From positions 310,001-374,000 of the forward strand of contig NZ_JAENHM010000044.1 of NCBI RefSeq assembly GCF_016595245.1: 64,000 nucleotides of DNA, read 5' to 3'. The notes beneath the pieces are model-generated. The model ran no database searches, was not told where the DNA came from, and saw only the letters and a program-made list of their open reading frames with translations. The position numbers and the translations under genes were made by a program. This stretch comes from Azospirillum endophyticum. GTDB lineage: Bacteria > Pseudomonadota > Alphaproteobacteria > Azospirillales > Azospirillaceae. This document shows, one piece after another, positions 54,072 to 64,000 of the stretch (position 1 is its first letter; each line of letters begins with the position of its first letter).

Positions 54072-54733
54072 ACGGCGTCCTCCCGGTCGAACAGCGCCAG
54101 CACGGCGGACAGGTCGCGCAGGCTGACCTCCGCCGGTCCCTTCACCAGCAGCCGGCGGGGCCGGCCAGCCAGCTCCCGCCACGCGACCGCCGCACCGTCC
54201 GGCAGCAGGATTTCCCCGTCCAGGCGCGGAGTCGCATCGCCGACCGCCACCAGCAGATCCAGCAGGCCATCCAACTGCCGGCGGTCGCGCGGGGCGAACA
54301 GCAGGTCGATGTCGGACTCAGGCCGGACATAGCGCAGGCCGGTGCGGTGCTGCCAGGCCAGCGAACCATAGACCGCGGCGGCCGTCCCCAACTCCTGCGC
54401 CCGCAGCGCCAGATTCGTCAGCATGGGCCGCCACCCCTCCGGCGCCGACGCTGCCGCCTCTGCAAGCGGCAGCGGGTCCAGCCGCTCGGCCACCGCATCG
54501 GCCGTCACATGCAGGCCAATCCGCCGCTTGTCCGGCGTGGCGAGGCCCAGCCGAAGCTCCCCCGTCCCGTCTTCCGGCCGGCCGCGCGCGATCACCAGCG
54601 GCCGGCTGGCCCGGCACCAGTCCTCGGCCTCCGCCAACTTCGCCGGAGCCAGGGGAGAGCGCAGGCGGCTCGCCCAGCCCTCCCCCAGCCGGACCCAGCC
54701 ATGGCGCGGCCAGGGAACGGTGTCAGACGGCAT
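54068..54733 (-). CDS. mdcG: Phosphoribosyl-dephospho-CoA transferase MdcG
   Basis: A 221-residue nucleotidyltransferase. It attaches the prosthetic group to a Ser of MdcC. The nucleotidyltransferase motif is YGSLAWQHRTGLRYV followed by SDIDLLF (catalytic Asp pair). The ATG at 54733, overlapping mdcE by 11 bases, gives the natural N-terminus PSDTVPWPRHGWVRL; the longer frame is a shadow of mdcE. Confidence 0.9.
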   Translation of the reverse strand: MPSDTVPWPRHGWVRLGEGWASRLRSPLAPAKLAEAEDWCRASRPLVIARGRPEDGTGELRLGLATPDKRRIGLHVTADAVAERLDPLPLAEAAASAPEGWRPMLTNLALRAQELGTAAAVYGSLAWQHRTGLRYVRPESDIDLLFAPRDRRQLDGLLDLLVAVGDATPRLDGEILLPDGAAVAWRELAGRPRRLLVKGPAEVSLRDLSAVLALFDREDAV

Positions 54734-55427
54734 CGTGCCGCACCCGGTCGGCCACCTTGCGGGCAAGCTGCCGTCCGCCGCGCTCCTCGCCCAGCGCCCG
54801 GCGCGGATCGCCGTCGGTCGGCACCGCCAGCGCCTCGGCAAGGCAGGCGGCGAGGTCGCCCTCCCACAAGGCGGTGATGGCGCCCATCCGGCGATAATTC
54901 TCGACACCGGGGGCGAAGACCGGGGAGGACGCGCTCAGCTCCGTCAGCCGTTCCAGCGGGATCTTGGTGACGCGGGACATCGCCGGCAGGTTCATCACCC
55001 GGATCTCGGCGTCCGGCAGGGCATAGCAGCGGTCGGCCAGCAGGCTGGTGGCGAGGAAGCCGCCGCTGACCGCCTGCCCATGGACCAGCCCGAGCACCCG
55101 GTGCCCGTTGCGCCGGGCGAGGTCGATGCATTTGGCCAGATGCGCCATGTAGCCGTTGATGCCCAGCAGCTCGTCGCGATGGCTCAGCCGCTGGCCCTGG
55201 GTGTCGACCAGCAGCAGGATCGGCCGGCCGGGATGGCGGCGCACCACCTCCAGCACCGCGCCGGCCATGCGGAAGGCCAGCTCGATGCCGATCGGCGTGT
55301 TGTCGATGGTGCCGATCACCGCCACCTCGGTGCCGAAGACCCGGCCGGCGCCGTCGAAATAGACACCGTCTGCGGCGATCTCGTGCCCGTCGGGAAACAG
55401 CCGGTTCAGAAGACTCGTCAAATCCAT
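54723..55427 (-). CDS. mdcE: Malonate decarboxylase gamma subunit MdcE
   Basis: A 234-residue crotonase/carboxyltransferase-fold protein. With MdcD it removes the carboxyl group from malonyl-carrier. The patterns GHRVLGLVHGQAVSGGFLA and PDAEIRVMNLPAMSRVTKI are family signatures. Start is 3 bases after mdcD. Confidence 0.92.
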   Translation of the reverse strand: MDLTSLLNRLFPDGHEIAADGVYFDGAGRVFGTEVAVIGTIDNTPIGIELAFRMAGAVLEVVRRHPGRPILLLVDTQGQRLSHRDELLGINGYMAHLAKCIDLARRNGHRVLGLVHGQAVSGGFLATSLLADRCYALPDAEIRVMNLPAMSRVTKIPLERLTELSASSPVFAPGVENYRRMGAITALWEGDLAACLAEALAVPTDGDPRRALGEERGGRQLARKVADRVRHDAV

Positions 55428-55430
55428 GGC

Positions 55431-56306
55431 TCAGGCCCTCCGGTCGCAGACGGTGGCGAGGAAGTCGGCGGTGTCGAGGATCGGCAGCCTTTCCGGCTCC
55501 TCCACCCCCAGCCGCTCCCAGATGTCGAGCGCGTCGCGGCAGTCGCCGAAGCGCTCCAGCCGGCTGGCCAGCGCGGCATGCTCAGCCTCAAGCGCCGACA
55601 GCGACACATCCGGCTTGTGGTCCAGCAGGGCCAAGGCGGCGGCGCGAAAGGCGGAAACGTCGTCCTCGACCAGGGTCGCCGCCTCGCCCAGCAGATAGCG
55701 GTGCTTGCCGCCGACGGTGCGCCAGACCAGAGCGCGGTCGCGGCTGTCGAACTCCTCGACCCCCATGGTGGTTTCGATCACCTCGGGACCGGAAAGGCCA
55801 AGCCGCCCCTCCTCGCTCATCACCACCGCGTCGCACAGGCGCGACACGATGCCCATGCCGCCGAAACAGCCGAAGGTGCCGCCGTCCAGCACGATCACCG
55901 GGATCCCGGATGCCCGCACCGCCAGCACCGCGCGCATCACCTCCGACACCGCGATCAGCCCGGCATTCGCCTCGTGCAGCCGCACGCCGCCGGACTCGAC
56001 CAGCAGCAGGACGCCGTCGGGACGCGTGTCCAGCGCACGCTCCAGCAGCCCGGTCAGCTTGGCGCCATGCACCTCGCCGACCGCGCCGCCCATGAAGCCG
56101 CCTTCCTGGGCGGCGACCAGCACCCGCCGGCCGGCCAGCCGTCCCTCGCCGACGACGATGCCGTCGTCGAAGGCCGCCGGGGTGTCGAGCTGCCGCAGAT
56201 GCGGGCTGACCACCCGCTCGGTCGGCGGCAGGATCTCGGTGAGGCTGCCGGGGTCGAGCAGCCCGGCGAGCCGGCCGCGGGCACTGTCCTCGTAGTAACT
56301 GGTCAT
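55431..56306 (-). CDS. mdcD: Malonate decarboxylase beta subunit MdcD
   Basis: A 291-residue carboxyltransferase-type subunit. It contains SARGRLAGLLDPGS at the N-terminus, GGFMGGAVGEVHGAKL and LLLVESGGVRLHEANAGL, all characteristic of MdcD. It forms the decarboxylase heterodimer with MdcE. Overlaps mdcC by four bases. Confidence 0.93.
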   Translation of the reverse strand: MTSYYEDSARGRLAGLLDPGSLTEILPPTERVVSPHLRQLDTPAAFDDGIVVGEGRLAGRRVLVAAQEGGFMGGAVGEVHGAKLTGLLERALDTRPDGVLLLVESGGVRLHEANAGLIAVSEVMRAVLAVRASGIPVIVLDGGTFGCFGGMGIVSRLCDAVVMSEEGRLGLSGPEVIETTMGVEEFDSRDRALVWRTVGGKHRYLLGEAATLVEDDVSAFRAAALALLDHKPDVSLSALEAEHAALASRLERFGDCRDALDIWERLGVEEPERLPILDTADFLATVCDRRA

Positions 56307-56623
56307 GGCTGCGCTCCTCCGGCGAAGGCGTCCAAAGCCTGGTCCAGCCGCAAGCCGACCACGGCCGGGGTGGCGCCGACATCGTTGATGGAGATGCGGA
56401 CGTCGGCCAGCGGATGGCGGGCGAAGACGTCGTCGAGCACCGCCTGCCAGGTCGCGCCGAAGCCGACCGCAGCGGTCTGGACCTCGACCCGGCAGAGGCC
56501 GCCGAGCGGCGCCGGCTCCACCAGAACCTCCAGATTGCCGGAGCCGACGACGCCCACCAGGACGGACGGCGGCGGGGAGGCCACGGGACGGCCGCCGCGA
56601 TATTCGTAAGTCAGGATTTCCAT
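56303..56623 (-). CDS. mdcC: Malonate decarboxylase acyl-carrier protein MdcC (delta subunit)
   Basis: A 106-residue carrier protein. The Ser of VGVVGSGNLEVL (residue 28) is the expected attachment site of the phosphoribosyl-dephospho-CoA arm that carries acetyl and malonyl groups. ISINDVGATPAVVGLRL near the C-terminus is typical. The start at 56623 gives the family N-terminus MEILTYEYRGG; longer frame rejected. Confidence 0.93.
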   Translation of the reverse strand: MEILTYEYRGGRPVASPPPSVLVGVVGSGNLEVLVEPAPLGGLCRVEVQTAAVGFGATWQAVLDDVFARHPLADVRISINDVGATPAVVGLRLDQALDAFAGGAQP

Positions 56624-56633
56624 GGGGTTCGGC

Positions 56634-58277
56634 TCACCAGTTGCGGAAGCGCTTGGGCGGGTCGTACAGGCCGCCCGATGCACGCACGAGGTCCTTGACC
56701 GACCGCGCGGCCAGCAGGTCGCGGGTCGCCATCCGCTTGTCGATGCCCAGATCCTCCGCCCGGCGGATGATGCCGCGGTCGCGGAGATTCTCCACCATCC
56801 GGCGGTCGCGCCCACGCCCCACGGGCGTGTAGCCGGCAACGCCGCGGATCGCCTGTTCCCGCTCCTCGTCGGTCCGGCAGAGCAGCAGGTTGGCGATGCC
56901 CTCCTCGGTCAGGATGTGGGTCACGTCGTCGCCGTAGATCATCACCGGCGGCAGTTCCATGCCGGCGCTCTCCGCCAGGTCCCAGGCGTCGAGCCGGTCG
57001 ACGAAGGCCGGCTGCATGTGCTCGCGGAAGGTCTCCACCATCTGGACGACCAGCTTCTGGCCGCGCGGCATCCGCCCGCCGTCGCCGCGCGCTTCCCGCC
57101 CGGCCTTCAGCCACGCCGGGCTGGCATGGCGGCGTCCGCGGGCGTCGGCCCCCATGTTGGGCGCGCCGCCGAAGCCGGCGATGCGCCCCAGCGTGGCGGT
57201 GGAGCTGTTGCCGGCGAGGTCGATCTGCAGGGTCGAGCCGATGAACAGGTCGCAGGCGTAATGGCCGGCGGCCTGGGACAGCGCCCGGTTGGACCGCATG
57301 TTGCCGTCGGAACCGGTGAAGAACACGTCCGGCCGGGCGCGGATATAGGCCTCCATCCCCAGCTCCGAGCCGAAGGAATGGACGCTCTCGACGAAGCCGG
57401 CCTCGATGGCGGGGATCAGCGCCGGGTGCGGGTTCAGCGCCCAGTGCCGGCAGATCTTCCCCTTCAGCCCCAGCGACTCCGCATAGGTCGGCAGCAGCAG
57501 TTCGATGGCCGCGGTGTCGAAGCCGATGCCGTGGTTCAGCCGCTGGATGCCGTATTCGGCATAGATGCCCTTGATGGCCATCATCGCCATCAGCACCTGG
57601 ATTTCCGAGATCTGCGCGGGATCGCGGGTGAACAGCGGTTCGATGTAATGCGGCGTCGGGCTCTGGATGACGAAATCGACCCAGCCGCCGGGGATGTCGA
57701 CGCGCGGCACGCTGTCGACCAGCTCGTTCACCTGGGCGATGACGATGCCGCGCTTGAAGGCGGTCGCCTCGACGATGACCGGCGTGTCCTCGGTGTTGGG
57801 ACCGGTGTAGAGGTTGCCGGCGGCGTCGGCCGCCTGGGCGGCGACGAGGCTGATCCGCGGCGTCAGGTCGACGAAATAGCGGCCGAACAGCTCCAGATAG
57901 GTGTGGATGGCACCGACCGCGATCCGCCCGTCCGCCACCATGCGCGCCAGCCGCGCCCCCTGCGGGCCGGAGAAGGAGAAGTCGAGCTTCGATGCGATGC
58001 CGCGCTCGAAGACGTCGAGATGCTCCGGCAGCGCCAGCACCGACTGCACCATGTGCAGGCCGTTCACCCGCGCCGGATCGACCGAGGCCAGGGTGCGGGC
58101 CAGGAAATCGGCCTGCTTCTGGTTGTTGCCCTCCAGGCAGACGCGGTCGCCCGGTTCCAGCACCGCTTCCAGCAGGGCGCGGGCATTCGCGGCGGCGACG
58201 CGCTTTCCGTCGACAAGACTGGCGGCGCGGGCCAGCCGGGCATCGCGGTTGCGCCCCTGCAGGTTCCAGTCGCGCAT
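56634..58277 (-). CDS. mdcA: Malonate decarboxylase alpha subunit MdcA
   Basis: A 547-residue acetyl-carrier:malonate transferase of CoA-transferase fold. It exchanges acetyl for malonyl on MdcC. Family stretches: CLEGNNQKQADFLA, GLHMVQSVLALPEHL, GFGGAPNMGADARGRRH and the C-terminal LYDPPKRFRNW. Start at 58277 is supported by AAGGAAG upstream, giving MRDWNLQGRNR. Confidence 0.93.
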   Translation of the reverse strand: MRDWNLQGRNRDARLARAASLVDGKRVAAANARALLEAVLEPGDRVCLEGNNQKQADFLARTLASVDPARVNGLHMVQSVLALPEHLDVFERGIASKLDFSFSGPQGARLARMVADGRIAVGAIHTYLELFGRYFVDLTPRISLVAAQAADAAGNLYTGPNTEDTPVIVEATAFKRGIVIAQVNELVDSVPRVDIPGGWVDFVIQSPTPHYIEPLFTRDPAQISEIQVLMAMMAIKGIYAEYGIQRLNHGIGFDTAAIELLLPTYAESLGLKGKICRHWALNPHPALIPAIEAGFVESVHSFGSELGMEAYIRARPDVFFTGSDGNMRSNRALSQAAGHYACDLFIGSTLQIDLAGNSSTATLGRIAGFGGAPNMGADARGRRHASPAWLKAGREARGDGGRMPRGQKLVVQMVETFREHMQPAFVDRLDAWDLAESAGMELPPVMIYGDDVTHILTEEGIANLLLCRTDEEREQAIRGVAGYTPVGRGRDRRMVENLRDRGIIRRAEDLGIDKRMATRDLLAARSVKDLVRASGGLYDPPKRFRNW

Positions 58278-58308
58278 GGTGTCAGCTTCCTTCTTCACTG
58301 GTTTCGTA

Positions 58309-59073
58309 TCAGCCGGCGATCGCCTTGATCGCCAGGAAGAGGACGGACGGTCCCATCAGGCAGCCCAGGCCGGTGTGGAAGGTGGCGACCAGGGCGCCGT
58401 AGGGCACCAGCCGGCGGTCGGTCGCCGCCAGCCCGGCGCTGACGCCGCTGACCGTGCCGGCCAGCCCGCCGAAGACCATCGCGGCCTGCGGATTGTCCAG
58501 CCGCATGAAGCCGGCCAGGACGGGGGTGAAGACCATGACCAGGATCGCCTTGACCACGCCGGTGGCGATGCTCAGCGCGATGACGTCGGAACTGGCGCCG
58601 ATGGCGGCTCCGGTCACCGGGCCGACGATGTAGGTGATGGCGCCAGCGCCGATGGTGGTCAGCGCCACCGGGTCGGTGTAGCCGAAGGCCATGGCGACGG
58701 CGACGCCGACGATGAAGGGCAGGAGGGTGCCGAGGAACAGCGCGATGAAGCCGAGCCAGCCGGCCTTGCGCGCCTCGTCGATCTGCACCTCGCTGGCGGT
58801 GGCGACGATGCAGAAGTCTCGCATCATCGCGCCGCCCATCAGGGCCATCCCGCCGAACAGGGTCAGGTCGGCCATCCCCTTGGTCTTGCCGGTGACCAGC
58901 CCGCCCCAATAGGCGAGCGCCAGCCCGGCCAGCACGGCGATCGCCGAGCCGTGAACCCGGCCGCCGGTCAGGTGGCGGGCCAGCAGGTTCGAGACCCAGA
59001 CGATGATGCCGACGACGGCGAAGGCGGCGACCAGCTGGTTGTCCGCGATCTCATGGACGAACTTGTCGAGCAT
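58309..59073 (-). CDS. madM: Malonate transporter subunit MadM
   Basis: A 254-residue membrane protein with about seven or eight hydrophobic segments. It contains NQLVAAFAVVGIIVWVSNLL at the start, GGALMRDFC-like GGAMMRDFCIVATASE and GLAGTVSGVSAGLAATD, found in MadM/YfaV-type malonate:Na+ symporters. It acts with MadL in malonate uptake. It lies 10 bases after madL. Confidence 0.9.
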   Translation of the reverse strand: MLDKFVHEIADNQLVAAFAVVGIIVWVSNLLARHLTGGRVHGSAIAVLAGLALAYWGGLVTGKTKGMADLTLFGGMALMGGAMMRDFCIVATASEVQIDEARKAGWLGFIALFLGTLLPFIVGVAVAMAFGYTDPVALTTIGAGAITYIVGPVTGAAIGASSDVIALSIATGVVKAILVMVFTPVLAGFMRLDNPQAAMVFGGLAGTVSGVSAGLAATDRRLVPYGALVATFHTGLGCLMGPSVLFLAIKAIAG

Positions 59074-59083
59074 GGCGGCCCCC

Positions 59084-59491
59084 TTAATCGAGTTCGGCGG
59101 CGGGGGCGCCGGCCTGCCAGGCGGCGGCGGCTCCGGTCCGATGGATGGCGCGGTTGATCAGCGAGATGACGCAGGCGCAGAGCGCGACCGAGCCGAAGGC
59201 GGCCAGCAGGGCGACGGGACCGCTCTTGACGGCGACGATGACGTTCTGGGTGGCGGCCATCGCCACCACCACCGGGATGTACATCATCGCCCAGAAGGTG
59301 ACGCCCTTCTCGGTTTCCGGCCGCATCAGCCCGCGCTTGCGCATGTGGTACTGCGCCGCCATCAGCAGCATCATGGCGATGCCGACGCCACCGACATTGG
59401 CCTTGACCCCGATCAGGGCGCCCAGGACATCGCCGAGCAGCACGCCCAGCAGATAGCAGCCCGCCAGAAGGGCGGTGCCGAAGATCACCAT
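59084..59491 (-). CDS. madL: Malonate transporter subunit MadL
   Basis: A 135-residue membrane protein with about four hydrophobic segments. It shows LLGVLLGDVLGALIGVKANVGGVG, the MadL signature. ATG 59491 has a strong GGGAGGG ribosome site. First gene of the malonate operon, so its promoter lies in the gap before the GntR gene. Confidence 0.9.
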   Translation of the reverse strand: MVIFGTALLAGCYLLGVLLGDVLGALIGVKANVGGVGIAMMLLMAAQYHMRKRGLMRPETEKGVTFWAMMYIPVVVAMAATQNVIVAVKSGPVALLAAFGSVALCACVISLINRAIHRTGAAAAWQAGAPAAELD

Positions 59492-59881
59492 GGCGTGCCC
59501 TCCCGTCCGGTGGAGGCCACGGCGAATGGAATTGGTTTTTCGTTTCGACCCGTCATGTGCGCTTCCCCATTTCCGTCGTTTCATGCGGCCCGGCGGTCCG
59601 TCGGCGGACCTGAGTTCGAGCATGACCGGGCACGAAGCCACGACGGCGGCCGACATTGGCTGCCCCGCCGGAAGCGCATCCAGTCCGTGTATGCGCTTCG
59701 TCCCGGCAGTGGGCTTTTGGTATTTTTTGATCAGCCGCCGTTACTGTTGTGCATACATACCACTGGAATCCCGGTCGGAAAACATAATTTTGACCGAACC
59801 TCCCTTTTTTGTATACTTATCTGTGATGAGGCCGGCTTGTGCGCATACACGGCCAGGCAGTTCCGGAGGGTTGTGTACGCA
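59492..59881. promoter_or_regulatory. Divergent malonate promoter region with repeated TTGTryAYACA-type sites
   Basis: This 390-base gap between madL and the GntR gene is AT-rich after 59700. It holds four related half-palindromes: TTGTGCATACA (59747-59757), TTGTATACTT (59809-59818, core GTATAC perfect), TTGTGCGCATACA (59837-59849) and TTGTGTACGCA (59871-59881). As I recall, the malonate regulator MdcY of Acinetobacter binds ATTGTATACAAT, which matches this pattern. The last site touches the GntR start codon. Confidence 0.65.
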
Positions 59882-60583
59882 ATGGATGCTCTTCAGTCGA
59901 CGGAAGCGCCTGACCGGGATGTGTCGGACGACGGCAAGAGTCTGCTCTCCGACGTCATCCGGGTGGCCCTGGCCGACGAGATCGCCACCGGGCGGCTGAA
60001 GCCCGGCACGCCGCTCGACGAACAGCAGATCGGCCAGCGGTTCGGCGCGTCCCGCACCCCGGTGCGCGAAGCCCTGCGCCAGCTCGCCACCACCGGCATG
60101 GTGGAGGTCCGGCCGCGCCGCGGCGTGGTCGTCGCCACCGTGACGGCCGAGCGCATCATGGACATGTTCGAAACGACGGCGGAGATGGAGGCGATGTGCG
60201 TCCGCCTCGCGACATACCGTATCACGCCGATCGAGCGCAGCCGGCTGCAGACCATGCATGAAGCGTCGGCGGAGATGGTGCGGGGCGGCGATCTCGACGC
60301 CTACGACGATTTCAACCGCCGCTTCCACGAGGCGATCTACCAGGCGACCCACAACCAGTTCATGGCGGAACAGGCGGTCGGCATCCGTGCCCGCCTCGCC
60401 GCCTTCCGCCGCACCCAGCTCCGCCACGGCGACCGGTTGGCGACCTCCCATGCCGAACACGGCGCCATCCTCGGCGCCATGGCGCGCGGCGACGGGGAGG
60501 AGGCCGCCCGCAGCATGCGCGCCCACATGCTGAACGCCAGCTGCGCGCTGACCCGCTACATCCAGGACCTGGATCTGCCCTGA
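59882..60583 (+). CDS. GntR/FCD-family regulator of the malonate operon (MdcY-like)
   Basis: A 233-residue regulator. The N-terminal winged HTH is IATGRLKPGTPLDEQQIGQRFGASRTPVREALRQLATTGM in its usual pattern; the C-terminal FCD domain has the metal-site residues in DDFNRRFHEAIYQ and SHAEHGAIL. It is divergent from the malonate operon, like MdcY, and the operator-like sites in the gap suit it. The start at 59882 is chosen over the long upstream frame because homology begins there. Confidence 0.87.
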   Translation: MDALQSTEAPDRDVSDDGKSLLSDVIRVALADEIATGRLKPGTPLDEQQIGQRFGASRTPVREALRQLATTGMVEVRPRRGVVVATVTAERIMDMFETTAEMEAMCVRLATYRITPIERSRLQTMHEASAEMVRGGDLDAYDDFNRRFHEAIYQATHNQFMAEQAVGIRARLAAFRRTQLRHGDRLATSHAEHGAILGAMARGDGEEAARSMRAHMLNASCALTRYIQDLDLP

Positions 60584-60611
60584 CCTGCCGCTCCTCTCCG
60601 GCAGGTCATGA

Positions 60612-60626
60612 TGTAGCAACACTACA
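60612..60626. promoter_or_regulatory. Inverted repeat TGTAG-N5-CTACA, copy 1
   Basis: TGTAG-caaca-CTACA is a perfect inverted repeat 28 bases after the GntR stop. A second copy with the same arms and spacing occurs at 60769-60783, before the FNT-family gene. The shared geometry suggests a regulator binding both. Confidence 0.7.
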
Positions 60627-60666
60627 GACGCGCAACCGACGCAAACACGCCGCCTGTTTTCCATGA

Positions 60667-63075
<2,409 letters not shown>

Positions 63076-63534
63076 GGTTTTTCGAGTTCCTGAAGTCCCC
63101 TGCCCGGCGATCCTTCCGCCCGCCCTCTCCCGCCCCCGGAGAGGCGACACCGGCGGCGGGATCGCACCTGACGGGACTTCAAGGACGGGCGGCGGGCGTC
63201 ATGATCGCTGAGGCGTCCCGCCGTTGTGCCCCCTCCCTCCGTCTCTCCCCGGGGGGAGGGGGAAGCCCCGCCGAACCATCCCGCAGACGTCGGCCACCAA
63301 CCACCTGCGGCATAGTGTCAAGCGCCGGGCTTTTCGACGGTTCCATGTTGCGATGCACAGTTAATATATTAATATATCTAAGGTCCCCGGTGCGGCACGG
63401 AACGCTGACGCAGAACGGGCGACGACCCCGGATGAAACACTGGACGGTCCCCTCTCCGTCCCTTCCCGGCGCCGCCCCATCGGACCCTAGAAAACGGGCC
63501 GCTCGCTCGACCCGGTCAACCGGAGTGTTCAAAA
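63076..63534. promoter_or_regulatory. 459-base gap with GC-rich repeat remnants and AT-rich palindrome
   Basis: The first part (about 63115-63265) carries pieces of the GC-rich inverted repeat family (CCCTCTCCCGCCCCC..., CTCTCCCCGGGGGG). The second part has an AT-rich island with the perfect 12-bp palindrome TTAATATATTAA at 63361-63372, the most AT-rich spot in the last 4 kb, about 160 bases before the next gene. It is probably the promoter or operator of that gene. No coding sequence was recognised. Confidence 0.5.
63115..63265. repeat. GC-rich inverted repeat, copy 6 (degenerate)
   Basis: Halves related to copies 2 and 5: CGCCCTCTCCCGCCCCCGGAGAGG at the left and CCCTCCCTCCGTCTCTCCCCGGGG-like sequence at the right. 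Pairing is poorer than in the other copies, so it looks decayed. It follows the enolase gene and may act in termination. Confidence 0.55.
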
Positions 63535-64000
63535 ATGCGTGCCAGTGGTGAAGCCTCCGGCAACGGCGCCAGCGCCGTCGTCGAGAATGTGACCTTCGAC
63601 GAAATCCAGATCGGCCAGTCGGCCAGCCTGTCGCGCCAGCTCACCTTGATGGATGTGGAGCTGTTCGCCACCGTGTCGGGCAACATCAACCCGGCCCATC
63701 TCGACGCGAAGTTCGCCGCCGACAGCCGGTTCCAGAAGGTGATCGGTCCGGGCATGTGGTCGGGGTCGCTGATCTCCGGCGTGCTGGGCACCTATCTGCC
63801 GGGCGCCGGTTCGCTCTATGCCGGCCAGAGCCTGCAGTTCCGCCGCCCGGTGGGCCTGGGCGACATCGTCACCGCCACCGTCACCGTGATCGAGAAGCGT
63901 CCGGCCAAGAACGTCGTCGTCTTCGACTGCGTCTGCACCAACCAGGATGGCGAGGTCGTCGTGCTCGGCACCGCCGAGGTGATCGCCCCGACCCAGAAGG
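63535..64000 (+). CDS. MaoC-like hot-dog domain protein (C-terminus outside window)
   Basis: The first 155 residues of a gene cut by the window end. They form a MaoC-type hydratase domain: FDEIQIGQSASLSRQLT, VSGNINPAHLD with the catalytic Asp/His pair, and GMWSGSLISGVLG. Proteins with this start are often fused to a phosphate acetyl/butyryltransferase, or stand alone as R-specific enoyl-CoA hydratases; the end is needed to tell. It follows the enolase by 459 bases. Confidence 0.8.
   Translation, partial: MRASGEASGNGASAVVENVTFDEIQIGQSASLSRQLTLMDVELFATVSGNINPAHLDAKFAADSRFQKVIGPGMWSGSLISGVLGTYLPGAGSLYAGQSLQFRRPVGLGDIVTATVTVIEKRPAKNVVVFDCVCTNQDGEVVVLGTAEVIAPTQK

Noticed and set aside
54423..56609. 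728-codon plus-strand frame across the malonate genes
   Set aside because: Antisense to mdcG, mdcE, mdcD and mdcC, which are all clearly recognised.

Overview
The window is chromosomal-type DNA from a GC-rich alphaproteobacterium. Very high GC in third codon positions, the Sox genes, the malonate decarboxylase operon and many ABC dipeptide-type transporters would fit an Azospirillum-like member of the Rhodospirillales; that assignment is inference from gene content and style, not from a marker gene. I see no rRNA, tRNA, CRISPR array, phage or insertion sequence.

Layout. 1-7.7 kb: the end of a LysR regulator, a zinc deacylase (aspartoacylase/succinylglutamate desuccinylase family) and a complete dipeptide-type ABC importer (binding protein, two permeases, two ATPases). 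7.6-9.4 kb: a divergent AraC regulator and SDR oxidoreductase. 9.5-13.8 kb: a P2-type cation ATPase, an internally duplicated di-haem cytochrome c and a DUF305 protein. 13.8-16.3 kb: a TtrS/TtrR-like two-component system without tetrathionate reductase genes. 16.3-18.9 kb: two SDR genes opposite a TetR gene, with three copies of a palindromic operator between them.

19-28.3 kb: a thiosulfate-oxidation operon in the order soxC-D-Y-Z-A-X-B, followed by a periplasmic DsrE-like protein, a YeeE/YedE sulfur-compound transporter and a SoxH-like metallohydrolase. SoxCD is present, so oxidation of thiosulfate to sulfate without stored sulfur is expected. 28.4-32.6 kb: a small catabolic island (DapA-family lyase/synthase, MHS-type MFS transporter, IclR regulator) whose amidohydrolase gene is a wreck. 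32.7-39.4 kb: regulators and transporters (SDR/LysR pair, an AbrB-type antitoxin beside a deleted vapC, TetR, MFS/LysR pair, CsbD).

39.4-52.1 kb: a LysR-controlled cluster with an M20 peptidase, class II aldolase, second dipeptide-type ABC importer, ketopantoate-reductase-like enzyme, carbamoylase-type hydrolase, histone-deacetylase-family amidohydrolase and EamA exporter. It probably takes up and dismantles an amide-containing compound that I cannot identify. Its gaps hold a family of large GC-rich inverted repeats. 52.3-60.6 kb: a complete malonate uptake and decarboxylation operon (madL-madM-mdcA-C-D-E-G-B-H) with a divergent GntR/FCD regulator. 60.8-64 kb: a formate/nitrite-family channel, an enolase, and the start of a MaoC-domain protein cut by the window end.
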